A stretch of 8,988 nucleotides of DNA from NCBI GenBank assembly GCA_009930125.1, contig RZYZ01000081.1:1-8988 (forward strand), written 5' to 3'. Shown one piece after another: positions 1 to 7,053 of this stretch. Every line of letters begins with the position of its first letter. The first letter of the stretch is position 1. The translations under genes were made by a program, and so were the position numbers. This DNA is from Clostridia bacterium. Its GTDB lineage: Bacteria > Bacillota > Clostridia > Clostridiales > Clostridiaceae. The notes under the pieces were generated by a model. The model had not been told where the DNA came from, did not search any database, and was given only the letters and a program-made list of their open reading frames with translations.

Positions 1-1251
1 ATGAGCATTTTCAGAAAACATGAACTACTGGCCTATATTGAAACGAGAAGACTGGAGGGCAGCCTTTCCGTCGCGGACTTCATGAAGGGACTGGATGAAG
101 CGATGAGGGAAAGAATCCGCGCTCTACTTGAAAGCACCGATGGGAAGGAAGATCTCCTTTCCCAGATGGAAAGCCTGATTCTATCGAAAGACCCCATCTT
201 CATGATTCTGGAAGAGGAGACCTTCCCTTCCAGATACCTGGCGGAGACCCTGGAAGAGATTCTGGAGGAAAAAGGCGCAGCGCTTCTCCTTCAAAGTGAA
301 AACAGACTGGACTTCCAGGTCCATATGATCCGGGAATCAGATGCCAATCTCCTGACGGAAGTCATGAGCAGGAAGAAACCCTTCACCCTCTCCATCCTGG
401 GCCTTGGTGATGTGGGCGGAACGCTCCTCATGGGACTGAGGCTTCTGGGAAGAGACATCCTGAAGGAAATCCGGATCTTCGATCTGGATGAGAAGAAAAG
501 GCGACGCTATTATCTGGAAATCAACGAGGTCAGTGACGGCACCGCCCTTCCTCCTGTGAAGGAAGCGGGCATCGAGGAGATCTTCGATACAGATGTACTG
601 GTCTTCACCGTTTCGGTGTATATCCCTCCTGTGGGTACCAGTCTTACGGATGTTAGACTGGTGCAGTTCGAGAAGAACAGGAAGATTCTCCTGGACTATG
701 CACGAAAGGCGGAAGAATCCGGATTCAAAGGATACTACTTCATCGTGTCGGACCCGGTGGATCTTCTGTGCATGAACCTCATGGACGAGGGGCAGATTCC
801 AAGCCATCGAATCCGCGGCTTCGGACTGGGCGTCATGGAAGCCAGGGCAAGATTCATCGCGAAAGAGAAAGAGGTCTTCTCCGAAGACCTCAGGACCTAT
901 GGACCTCACGGGAAAGGACTCATCGTCATCAATTCCATCAGCGATTACAATCCAATACTCTCCGAAGAACTGACGCATCTGACGGAGCGGGAAAACTTCA
1001 GAGTGCGGGAAACGGGATTCAAGCCCTACATCGCACCTGCTCTTTCCTCCGGAGCCATCTCCATTGTGAAAGCCCTGAAGGAAGAGGAGCATTTAAGCAC
1101 CTGGTATAACGGCAGGGTCTTCATGGGCTCCAGAAACATTCTGAAAGAGAGTTTCACCCGGCCATCCAAAGTATCTCTGCCGGAGCTTAAAGCGCTTCTC
1201 ACGGAAACGGAGGAGCTTCTGACCACCCTCTACGAAGGTAGAGAATCATAA
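1..1251 (+). CDS. Lactate/malate dehydrogenase-like NAD-dependent oxidoreductase with N-terminal extension
   Basis: A 416-residue protein. Residues about 127-300 resemble the LDH/MDH superfamily: a Rossmann loop ILGLGDVGG (132-140), an acidic residue ending the second strand (FDLD, D161 expected to bind the NAD ribose), VSDPVDLL (249-256, compare VSNPVD in LDH), and a GPHGKG motif (301-306) whose H303 aligns with the catalytic histidine of LDH. R284 in ARF probably matches the substrate-binding Arg171 of LDH, but the Asp168 position seems to be Ala or Glu here. Residues 1-120 form a helical, charged region absent from ordinary LDH (about 310-330 residues), which explains the greater length. 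The substrate cannot be named; a 2-hydroxyacid is only a family-based guess. The start is the first base of the window, so no ribosome binding site is visible and an upstream start is possible. It ends in TAA just before a strong hairpin and is convergent with the next gene. Confidence 0.75.
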   Translation: MSIFRKHELLAYIETRRLEGSLSVADFMKGLDEAMRERIRALLESTDGKEDLLSQMESLILSKDPIFMILEEETFPSRYLAETLEEILEEKGAALLLQSENRLDFQVHMIRESDANLLTEVMSRKKPFTLSILGLGDVGGTLLMGLRLLGRDILKEIRIFDLDEKKRRRYYLEINEVSDGTALPPVKEAGIEEIFDTDVLVFTVSVYIPPVGTSLTDVRLVQFEKNRKILLDYARKAEESGFKGYYFIVSDPVDLLCMNLMDEGQIPSHRIRGFGLGVMEARARFIAKEKEVFSEDLRTYGPHGKGLIVINSISDYNPILSEELTHLTERENFRVRETGFKPYIAPALSSGAISIVKALKEEEHLSTWYNGRVFMGSRNILKESFTRPSKVSLPELKALLTETEELLTTLYEGRES

Positions 1252-1270
1252 TAAAAGTATCTGTAGACAG

Positions 1271-1310
1271 AAAGGAAGCAGCCCTATGATCAGGCTGCTT
1301 CCTTTTCTAT
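1271..1310. terminator. Strong hairpin, probably bidirectional terminator
   Basis: A perfect 13-bp stem (1271-1283 paired with 1293-1305) encloses a 9-nt loop and is followed on the plus strand by a T-rich stretch (TTTTCTATTTT). Outer bases TAGACA / TGTCTA extend the symmetry. It lies between two convergent genes, so it can stop transcription of the dehydrogenase-like gene and of the creatininase remnant. Confidence 0.85.
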
Positions 1311-1315
1311 TTTGT

Positions 1316-1879
1316 CTAGAGCCATTCACCGTATTTCGTGAATACATGATTGTTCTGGAAAGCTGAAAGATCATCGAGCTGGTTCAGCACGGAGGGCATA
1401 TCGAGCTTCTCCACCAGATCGTCTATGATCTTCTTTCCGCGATCCGCCATCTGCTGTCTCTCCTCTTCCGTTCGGATCACTGGCGTCTGTGCATGGTCTG
1501 TCTTTTCTCCGAAGTAGTATCCCACCGCAGCGGACTGATAGGCTCTGGAGAAGAGGTCCTGGAAAGCCTTCACGGAGGACTCTTTCTTCTCCTGCTCCGG
1601 TTTTTCCGGTATCAGAGGCACATCTTCCAGCCTATCCATGATGTCGTAGGCCCCCACGTAGATGTCGTAGAAATTGCCCTCTGGAAGCAGCTCTTTGGCA
1701 TGCTTGAATACAGCCATGATGAGATCCAGATAGAGGATGGGCGTCTTGGTCTCGTCGAAGGAATCTCTCACCATGGGACTTAAGGTCATATGCGCAGGCC
1801 CATGGAAACTGATGTAGACCTGCTTTTTGAATCCCTGCCTCAGAAGTGATTTTGCTACCGCATAAAGATAATCGATGCT
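1316..1879 (-). pseudogene. Creatininase-family protein, 5' part missing
   Basis: An ATG-started reading frame runs 1789-1316 (157 residues), but recognisable protein continues upstream in the same frame to 1879 (SIDYLYAVAKSLL, then KKQVYISFHGPAH). It ends there at an in-frame TGA. The YISFHGPAH segment resembles the HG-containing metal-site motif of creatininase-like amidohydrolases (NGHGGN in classical members), and the C-terminal IRTEEERQQMADRGKKIIDDL resembles the usual end of that fold. Full-length relatives are about 240-260 residues and place this motif after roughly 100 residues, so the first third is absent. There is no ribosome binding site at the internal ATG of 1789. The stump abuts the beginning of the AraC fragment, which points to a deletion at about 1875-1880. 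The family assignment rests on motifs seen by eye; a functional short protein is unlikely. Confidence 0.6.
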
Positions 1880-2351
1880 TCATACAGAATACATCCAGAA
1901 TAATTTCTGCAGCCAGATGGGGATCAAGGGCGCATTCATCACAACCATGGTTCATATGAACCGTACGGTCTATTTTCAGAGACTCAGAACACAGCGGACC
2001 AGGGACAGTGAGATTCTCATCAAAGACATGGCCTACTATATAATCGAACGCTATGCGGAAAAAATATCACTGGATACGCTGTCTTCCGTGTTCAACATCA
2101 GCAAGCCCAAGATCACACACCTCTTCAAAGAGGAGTACAATCTGTCCTTCTACCAGTTTGTTCTTCAGCAGCGACTTGTCCATGCGAAGAACGGTATCAT
2201 ATCGGGCATGAACATCTCCGAGGTGGCTTATCAGTGCGGGTTCTCAGAATATACCTCTTTCTACAAAGCCTTCAGAAAAACCTTCGGCATGTCTCCGAAG
2301 GCCCTGCAGATGGAATACCGTATGAACGTCAAGACCCCTGAACCGTTTTAA
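1875..2351 (+). CDS. AraC-family transcriptional regulator, N-terminal domain lost
   Basis: The 158-residue frame carries a complete AraC/XylS DNA-binding domain at about 51-147. The first helix-turn-helix is near 66-87 (LDTLSSVFNISKPKITHLFKE). The second, with the family signature ISEVAYQCGFSEYTSFYKAFRKTFGMSPK, spans 114-142. Normal relatives are about 270-300 residues with an N-terminal sensor domain, which is missing: the frame is closed by TAA at 1869-1871, six bases before the ATG. No Shine-Dalgarno sequence precedes this ATG or the next two in-frame ATGs (1917, 1947). The gene therefore looks like a 3' fragment rather than an expressed mini-regulator. It sits head to head with the creatininase stump, which it may once have controlled from a divergent promoter, but that is inference. 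The DNA-binding domain call is firm; whether it is translated is doubtful. Confidence 0.8.
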   Translation: MLHTEYIQNNFCSQMGIKGAFITTMVHMNRTVYFQRLRTQRTRDSEILIKDMAYYIIERYAEKISLDTLSSVFNISKPKITHLFKEEYNLSFYQFVLQQRLVHAKNGIISGMNISEVAYQCGFSEYTSFYKAFRKTFGMSPKALQMEYRMNVKTPEPF

Positions 2352-2365
2352 GGTTCAGGGGCCTT
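2331..2365 (+). terminator. Stem-loop at the end of the AraC fragment
   Basis: A perfect 10-bp stem (2335-2344 with 2352-2361) has the TAA stop in its loop; three further pairs follow after one mismatch. No clear T-run follows, so it may be a weak or Rho-independent-like terminator. Confidence 0.45.
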
Positions 2366-2378
2366 ATAGTGTATGAAT

Positions 2379-2433
2379 AAGATTGTGTGAATCATCGCCT
2401 GGAGATGTCCAGGCGTCTGATCACACTAATCTT
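2379..2433 (-). terminator. Hairpin after the surface nucleotidase gene
   Basis: Long interrupted inverted repeat: the outer arms AAGATTGTGTGA (2379-2390) and TCACACTAATCTT (2421-2433) pair with one bulge. The inner arms CGCCTGG (2396-2402) and CCAGGCG (2409-2415) pair perfectly around a 6-nt loop. It touches the stop codon of the minus-strand nucleotidase gene. The following minus-strand sequence is only modestly T-rich. Confidence 0.5.
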
Positions 2434-5400
2434 TATGCGGCTTTTTTCTTTCCTTTTCTAGTGATGACGCCAGCTGCAAGAATGGATATGACACCCATTC
2501 CATAGTATAGGCTGTCACCGATGGAACCCGCTGCAGGTAGTCTTACATCTTCACCCACGTGAAGGTGTTCCACATATTCATGGGAAATGACTTCTTTTTC
2601 ACGGATCATTTCAGCAATGACGTCTCTAACAGGGATATAGGTATCTACAACATCTGTTGCCTTGCTGTAGTCATAATTGTCTCCACCTGTCAAAAGGAAA
2701 TCCAGTGTGGATACGCTGTAGATTCCGTCGTCTTTCACTAAAGTGCCGTCCAGGAGTCTGATGGTGGATATTCTGTTCCCAGCTTCCGCTTTATCATCAT
2801 ACCAGACTTCAATACCATAGAACTGTCCAGGTCTGAAATCTTCAGGATGGAGGCCATGTTCTATGAGTTTCTTCAGCTCTGCTCCAGTGACCTTCAGTGT
2901 AACCAGTGTGTTGTCAAATGGAAGAAGTTCATACATGAGGCCCATGGTGATGTCGCCCTTGTCGAATCCTCTTCTGATACCACCACCGTTGATGATGGCA
3001 ATCTGTGTTCCACCGATTTCCGCCAGAGACTTGGCGATGAACTGTCCCATTGGGGTAACCTGCATTTCATCCGTGTCATGAGGCAGATCGTTTTTAAGTT
3101 CTCCTAGTACCTCATCCAGAATCGGTGCAAGTTCTTCGTAATACTTGTCCACGATGGCCTTCACTGCTGCATCCTCTTCCAGTTCTGGAATAAGTTCTGT
3201 CATGTTAATGACACTTCCAGTAGCTTCCAGCAGTTTCACAATATCTCCATTGATCTCGAAATCCAGTGTAATCTGAGATAGATTTCTACCGTTGTAACCA
3301 CCCTGAACGATGGCGATATCATTGACTCTGCCATTGACGACCTGATGGGTATGGCCTGTGAAGATGGCATCGATACCTTCCACTTCATTGGCATATTCCA
3401 CGATTTCACCGGAGATGACACCGTCTTTCTGGAAGGAACCCAGATGTGTCAGAGCGATAATCGCATCCACATCTTTCTCATCTTTCAGTACCTTCGCCCA
3501 TTTATTGGTGGCTTCAACCGGATCCGTAAAGGTGTAACCCACAACATTTTCAGCTGCAGTCTTGAACTTGGTTTCCGGTGTAGCAATACCGATGAATCCC
3601 ACCTTAACAGAAGTTCCATTCACCATGATTTCCTGAACCATGTAAGGAAGTACAAATTCATCCCATCCCTCTGGCTTCTTGTCTTCTTCCACTTCAATGT
3701 TGGAAGCAAGGAACTTGTATTCCCCATCCTTCGCCCATACAGGAATCAGATCGCTGCCCCAGTCAAATTCATGGTTACCTACTGCAGAAGCAAGAAGGTT
3801 CATTTCCTTAAGTATCTCATTGACAACTTCTCCATGGGTAAGATTTGAAATCGCTGTACCCTGGAAATGGTCTCCTGATGACAGGAAGTATGTGTTAGGA
3901 TTTCTTGCAATCTGATGATCCAGGAATGTCTTGATTCTGGCAAGTCCTGGGTTCTTGCTGCTTCCTGAACTGTCCACATTTCCGTGGAAGTCATTGATCG
4001 CATAATAATCAAATGTTGCAGTGTCACCCTCAAAGAGATTCACTTCATAAGTGAAGTTGATAACACCCATTTCTTCTATAGCTTCAGCAATAAGATCTCT
4101 TAATGGAAGATAAGTATCATTGACATCAGTTGCCTTACTGTAGTCGTATTTATCTCCACCTGTAAGAAGGAAGTCCAGCGTTGATACGCTATAAACTTTA
4201 TCATCCTGTACGAAAGACCCATCAAGAAGTTTGATGGTATTCACTCTTTCTCCCTGAGGAGCATCTTTGTCATACCATACATCAATTCCATAGAACTGAC
4301 CTGGTCTGAAATCAGCTGGGTGCAGTCCATGTTCGATAAGTTTCTTCAATTCAGCTCCTGTAACCTTAAGCGTTACAAGTGTGTTGTCGAAAGGAAGAAT
4401 AGTGTACATATCCCCCATAGTGATGTCCCCGGCTTCAAATCCGGCCCTGATTCCACCACCATTTACGATGGCAATCTGTGTGCCTCCCAGTTCAGCCATG
4501 CTCTTCGCAATAAACTGTCCCATAGGAGTAACCTGCATGACATTGGTGTCATGCGGAAGATCAGATTCGATTTCACCTACAGGCTTATCTAATATCGGTC
4601 CTAGTATTTCGTAATATTCTTCAATAATCTTGGTGACCTCAGGATCTGGATCAAGAGTTGCTTTCATATCACGAATGCTGATCACATCTCCTATAACTGC
4701 ATCAAGAGTTTTCGCTGTTCCGTCAACGGAAAACTGAAGAGATATCTTAGATACACTTCTTGCGTTATACTGGCCTTGAACAATAGGAATACCATTCACA
4801 ACCCCATTGACAACCTGATGAGTATGCCCGGATATGATAGCATCTACATCCACTTTCTCCGCATAATCTGCCGCTTCTCCAGTAACCTTGCCTTCTGTCA
4901 TAGAGGAACCGAGATGAGTAAGTGCTATGACAGCATCTACTTCTTCCACATCTCTAAGATGAGCTGTCCACTTATTTGTAGCTGTAGCTGGATCTGTAAA
5001 AGTGAATCCGACAACATTTTCAGCTGCTGTCTTAAACTTTGTTTCCGGAGTTGCAATTCCGATAAATCCAATTTTGAATTCAGTACCATCGATTTCAACT
5101 GTCTGTATCTCATATGGTTTAACATATGTATCCCAGCCAGCTGGCTTATTCGCTTCTTCCACTTCAATATTGGATGCCACGAATTTAAATCCGCCTTCTT
5201 CTGCCCATTTGGGAATCAGATCAGAACCCCAATCGAACTCATGGTTACCGATGGCTGAGGTTAATAAATTCATGTGTGCAAGAATATCATTGACCACATC
5301 ACCATGGGTAAGGTTGGATATGGAAGATCCCTGATAGTGATCTCCAGCAGATAAGAAATAAGTGTTAGGATTCAGGGCTTTCTGACTAAGCAGATAAGTC

Positions 5401-5822
5401 TGAAGTCTCGCTATTCCAGGATTGCTGGAACTGGCTGAATCATCTACTGTACCGTGAAAATCATTGATTGAATAATAGTCAAGAACTACAGATTTGATTG
5501 GCTCAGCAGCCATTGGTGCCATAAGAGCTGATGTGCCCATCATCTCTTCAGACTCTTCCGGCTCTTCCACGGGTTCCTCCTCGAGTGCTCCCGCTTCCGG
5601 TTCAGCTGCTTCTTCCACAGGAACCTCTTCTACAGGTTCAGCAGGTTCTTCAGTATCTGGTGCGGGCGGAATCGCTTCTTCAGCTGATGGCTCCCCTTCT
5701 ACCGTGGCCGGCGGATCGATTGGAACTTCATCCGCATAGAAACGCTGACCAGGAATAAGAGCAAACGAAAATATCAGTGCCAATACGATAGATAGAGATC
5801 GGATAGATTTTCTTTTCCTCAA
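2433..5822 (-). CDS. Secreted, wall-anchored tandem 5'-nucleotidase / 2',3'-cyclic phosphodiesterase family protein
   Basis: The 1129-residue protein should hydrolyse nucleotide phosphate esters outside the cell (UshA/YfkN family). A signal peptide (basic 1-8, hydrophobic 9-24, likely cleavage after A30) is followed by a Pro/Glu-rich linker (34-100) and two complete modules. Module 1 is a metallophosphatase domain (112-385: D121/H123, D161, N193/H194, H303, H333/H335) plus a 5'-nucleotidase C-terminal domain (412-590: NGGGIR 454-459, FDN 478-480, TGGDKYD). Module 2 repeats this at 602-1082 with all the same residues (D611/H613, D651, N683/H684, H824/H826, NGGGIR 945-950). Both modules therefore look active. 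A sorting-type C-terminus follows. The start is TTG, fixed by GGAGGTG seven bases upstream, and translation matches a standard signal peptide. B. subtilis YfkN is a known two-module relative. Exact substrates (5'-NMP, 2',3'-cNMP or others) cannot be read from sequence. Confidence 0.93.
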   Translation of the reverse strand: MRKRKSIRSLSIVLALIFSFALIPGQRFYADEVPIDPPATVEGEPSAEEAIPPAPDTEEPAEPVEEVPVEEAAEPEAGALEEEPVEEPEESEEMMGTSALMAPMAAEPIKSVVLDYYSINDFHGTVDDSASSSNPGIARLQTYLLSQKALNPNTYFLSAGDHYQGSSISNLTHGDVVNDILAHMNLLTSAIGNHEFDWGSDLIPKWAEEGGFKFVASNIEVEEANKPAGWDTYVKPYEIQTVEIDGTEFKIGFIGIATPETKFKTAAENVVGFTFTDPATATNKWTAHLRDVEEVDAVIALTHLGSSMTEGKVTGEAADYAEKVDVDAIISGHTHQVVNGVVNGIPIVQGQYNARSVSKISLQFSVDGTAKTLDAVIGDVISIRDMKATLDPDPEVTKIIEEYYEILGPILDKPVGEIESDLPHDTNVMQVTPMGQFIAKSMAELGGTQIAIVNGGGIRAGFEAGDITMGDMYTILPFDNTLVTLKVTGAELKKLIEHGLHPADFRPGQFYGIDVWYDKDAPQGERVNTIKLLDGSFVQDDKVYSVSTLDFLLTGGDKYDYSKATDVNDTYLPLRDLIAEAIEEMGVINFTYEVNLFEGDTATFDYYAINDFHGNVDSSGSSKNPGLARIKTFLDHQIARNPNTYFLSSGDHFQGTAISNLTHGEVVNEILKEMNLLASAVGNHEFDWGSDLIPVWAKDGEYKFLASNIEVEEDKKPEGWDEFVLPYMVQEIMVNGTSVKVGFIGIATPETKFKTAAENVVGYTFTDPVEATNKWAKVLKDEKDVDAIIALTHLGSFQKDGVISGEIVEYANEVEGIDAIFTGHTHQVVNGRVNDIAIVQGGYNGRNLSQITLDFEINGDIVKLLEATGSVINMTELIPELEEDAAVKAIVDKYYEELAPILDEVLGELKNDLPHDTDEMQVTPMGQFIAKSLAEIGGTQIAIINGGGIRRGFDKGDITMGLMYELLPFDNTLVTLKVTGAELKKLIEHGLHPEDFRPGQFYGIEVWYDDKAEAGNRISTIRLLDGTLVKDDGIYSVSTLDFLLTGGDNYDYSKATDVVDTYIPVRDVIAEMIREKEVISHEYVEHLHVGEDVRLPAAGSIGDSLYYGMGVISILAAGVITRKGKKKAA
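2436..2540 (-). other. C-terminal cell-wall sorting signal, variant LPAAG
   Basis: Residues 1095-1129 contain LPAAG (encoded at 2526-2540), a hydrophobic stretch LYYGMGVISILAAGVI, and a basic tail RKGKKKAA. This is the three-part layout of sortase substrates, but the Thr of LPXTG is replaced by Ala. No sortase gene lies in the window. It could instead act as a simple C-terminal membrane anchor. Confidence 0.7.
2577..5489 (-). repeat. Intragenic tandem duplication of about 490 codons
   Basis: The two nucleotidase modules (5489-4038 and 4019-2577) align end to end with a period of 490-491 residues; one residue is inserted in module 2 near 815-820. Over the first 91 aligned residues I count 67 identities (about 74%). 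Many third positions differ even where the residues are the same, and the first module looks more A/T-rich at these sites. The duplication is thus old, and both copies have been kept under selection. Confidence 0.9.
5520..5723 (-). other. Low-complexity acidic Pro/Glu linker
   Basis: Residues 34-101 are dominated by Pro, Glu, Ala and Val (for example EEPVEEPEESEE). Such disordered acidic segments commonly hold the catalytic part of surface proteins away from the membrane or wall; that role is inferred from composition. Confidence 0.7.
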
Positions 5823-5897
5823 AAAACTACACCTCCAAAAATTTTAGCCAAAAATGGCCTCTAATGTTATTATATCTGTAAGTAATGGTTTACATAA
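5823..5897 (-). promoter_or_regulatory. Promoter and ribosome binding site of the nucleotidase gene
   Basis: On the minus strand a consensus -10 TATAAT lies at 5869-5874. The -35 position at 17-bp spacing (TTATGT, 5892-5897) matches poorly. The ribosome binding site GGAGGTG (5830-5836) stands 7 nt before the TTG start. One copy of the GTTTACATAA repeat (5888-5897) covers the weak -35, a placement suited to an operator or activator site. Confidence 0.55.
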
Positions 5898-5966
5898 CCC
5901 AAAACACGGGCGTTTCCTCATATTTTAAAGATATGTAACAAATCGAACAGATAAACGTTTACATAA
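5888..5966 (+). repeat. Two copies of GTTTACATAA between the divergent genes
   Basis: The 10-mer occurs at 5888-5897 and 5957-5966 in the spacer between the nucleotidase and PHP genes, and again at 7006-7015. All three are on the plus strand and all are intergenic. The exact match and positions suggest a protein-binding site, but no regulator is identified. TTTACA resembles a PhoP-box hexamer, yet the tandem 11-bp spacing of true Pho boxes is absent. Confidence 0.4.
5950..5963. promoter_or_regulatory. cre-like palindrome (possible CcpA site)
   Basis: GATAAACGTTTACA matches the idealised palindromic cre TGTAAACGTTTACA at 12 of 14 positions, with a perfect CG core. It lies in the shared upstream region of the two divergent genes and overlaps one GTTTACATAA copy. 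Carbon-catabolite control is a possible reading only. Confidence 0.35.
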
Positions 5967-6078
5967 TAGAAAATATATTTTATGCAACATCAAAAACATG
6001 TTATCATAAGCATTACTAGCCACTGTGGATAACTTATTATGTCAACACTCACTATGAACATATTGTAAACAGAAAATT

Positions 6079-6084
6079 AAAGGA
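6079..6084 (+). promoter_or_regulatory. Ribosome binding site that decides the PHP gene start
   Basis: AAAGGA directly abuts an ATG at 6085 (no spacing) and lies 9 nt before the ATG at 6094. Only the second fits normal initiation. Confidence 0.65.
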
Positions 6085-6093
6085 ATGAATGAA

Positions 6094-6915
6094 ATGAAAA
6101 TAGAACTACATTGTCATACGACCTGCTCCGACGGAAGACTCACAACCAGAGAACTCCATGACCTGGCCGTGAAGGAAAACCTGTCCTATATGGCCCTTAC
6201 GGACCATGATACTGTCAAAGGACATTTTGAAATGATGCCGTTTCTCAAAAATTCCGACTTCAGATACATCCCCGGTATCGAACTGACCACAAGCCTCAAC
6301 GGAGAAAGCATCCATGTTCTGGGATACTGGAATAACGATGGCTACAAAAACCAGGAATTTATGGACAAGCTGGATGAGCTGCATCATGCCCGTAATGAGA
6401 GAATCAGAAAGTTCATTGTGAATCTGAAGCATCACTTCGACCTTGAGATCGATTATGAAAAGCTGAGAGAAAGTAACCACGGTGTACTGACCAGGGCAAA
6501 CCTCGCCCACGCCGTTCATGATAAGGTTCCTCATCTGACCTATAATGAGGCATTCATGAAATATCTGGATAAGAAAAGTCCTGCCTACATCCCGAACATC
6601 AAAATTTCAGTGGAAGAAGGAATCGCACTGCTTAAAAAGCATGGTGCAGTGGTGGTACTGGCCCATCCGGTGATCTACACGAAAAATGCCCTGGAAGACC
6701 TCCTGCAGTATGACTTCGATGGACTGGAGTGCTTCTACTTCCTGAATGATGAGGAACTGACCAGAAAGAGCCTGGCAGAGGCAAAGAAGAGAAACCTTCT
6801 TGTCACCGTGGGATCCGACTTTCATGGCATCATCGGAGATGTGAAGCACGGTTATCTGGGATCCATGGAGTACGACATGGATCTTCTGAAACCCTTCCTG
6901 AACCTGTTCCAGTAA
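6094..6915 (+). CDS. PHP-domain metal-dependent phosphoesterase (YciV / RNase AM-like)
   Basis: A cytoplasmic 273-residue PHP enzyme; no signal peptide is seen. The metal ligands are in family order: HCHTTCSDG (H6, H8, D13), LTDHDT (D37, H38), PGIEL (E63), IHVLGY (H74), AHP (H191) and GSDFHG (D242, H244). This pattern, at 270-290 residues, fits the YciV/TrpH group, whose studied members remove phosphate from 3',5'-nucleoside bisphosphates or act as 5'-3' exoribonuclease on short RNA. Which of these applies here is not decidable. The start at 6094 is preferred over the in-frame ATG at 6085 because AAAGGA sits 9 nt before the former and 0 nt before the latter; MKIELHCHT is also the standard beginning of the family. 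It is divergent from the surface nucleotidase, so both neighbours hydrolyse nucleotide-type phosphate esters. A terminator follows 8 bases after the stop. Confidence 0.88.
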   Translation: MKIELHCHTTCSDGRLTTRELHDLAVKENLSYMALTDHDTVKGHFEMMPFLKNSDFRYIPGIELTTSLNGESIHVLGYWNNDGYKNQEFMDKLDELHHARNERIRKFIVNLKHHFDLEIDYEKLRESNHGVLTRANLAHAVHDKVPHLTYNEAFMKYLDKKSPAYIPNIKISVEEGIALLKKHGAVVVLAHPVIYTKNALEDLLQYDFDGLECFYFLNDEELTRKSLAEAKKRNLLVTVGSDFHGIIGDVKHGYLGSMEYDMDLLKPFLNLFQ

Positions 6916-6922
6916 TCAAAGA

Positions 6923-6964
6923 GCGAAGAGAAAAGATCATCCGATCCTTCTCTTCGCCTTTTTT
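6923..6964 (+). terminator. Rho-independent terminator of the PHP gene
   Basis: A 10-bp stem GCGAAGAGAA (6923-6932) / TTCTCTTCGC (6948-6957), with an additional GATC/GATC inner pairing, is followed by C and six T (6959-6964). Confidence 0.92.
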
Positions 6965-7053
6965 CGTCCTATTCTTCTCTTTAGCTTCCAAAAATGCGCA
7001 TTTTAGTTTACATAATTATTTATAAGTAATTCTATACTGTCATTCTAAGCAGA
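6965..7053. other. AT-rich spacer with 14-nt palindrome and repeat copy
   Basis: The spacer lies between the PHP and nagB terminators. It holds a perfect palindrome AAAATGCGCATTTT (6991-7004), immediately followed by the third GTTTACATAA (7006-7015) and then TAAGTAAT, an octamer also found beside the first repeat copy (5879-5886). No reading frame with a ribosome binding site is visible. Confidence 0.5.

Noticed and set aside
337..1092. Long minus-strand open frame of 251 codons
   Set aside because: It is antisense to the dehydrogenase-like gene, has no ribosome binding site and no recognisable domain; the plus frame has clear Rossmann and catalytic motifs.
1632..1955. Minus-strand 107-codon frame across the junction
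   Set aside because: Its sequence is a frame-shifted reading of the creatininase remnant, whose true frame shows the motifs.
3345..3848. Plus-strand frames of 160-167 codons inside the nucleotidase region (also 4776-5258)
   Set aside because: They occur at equivalent places in both repeated modules and are antisense shadows of them.
5494..5739. Plus-strand Ser/Gly-rich frame
   Set aside because: It is the antisense of the Pro/Glu linker; low-complexity coding produces such a mirror frame.
5800..5822. KSIRS in the signal peptide as a YSIRK-type export signal
   Set aside because: The Tyr and the downstream GxxS of the real motif are absent.
5877..5966. Pho box (PhoP hexamer repeats) from TTTACA sites
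   Set aside because: The hexamers are not in tandem at 11-bp spacing, so a PhoP site is not supported.
6024..6032. TGTGGATAA, a perfect DnaA box (TTATCCACA on the minus strand)
   Set aside because: It is a single copy with no cluster and no dnaA or dnaN nearby; one 9-mer match is not an origin.
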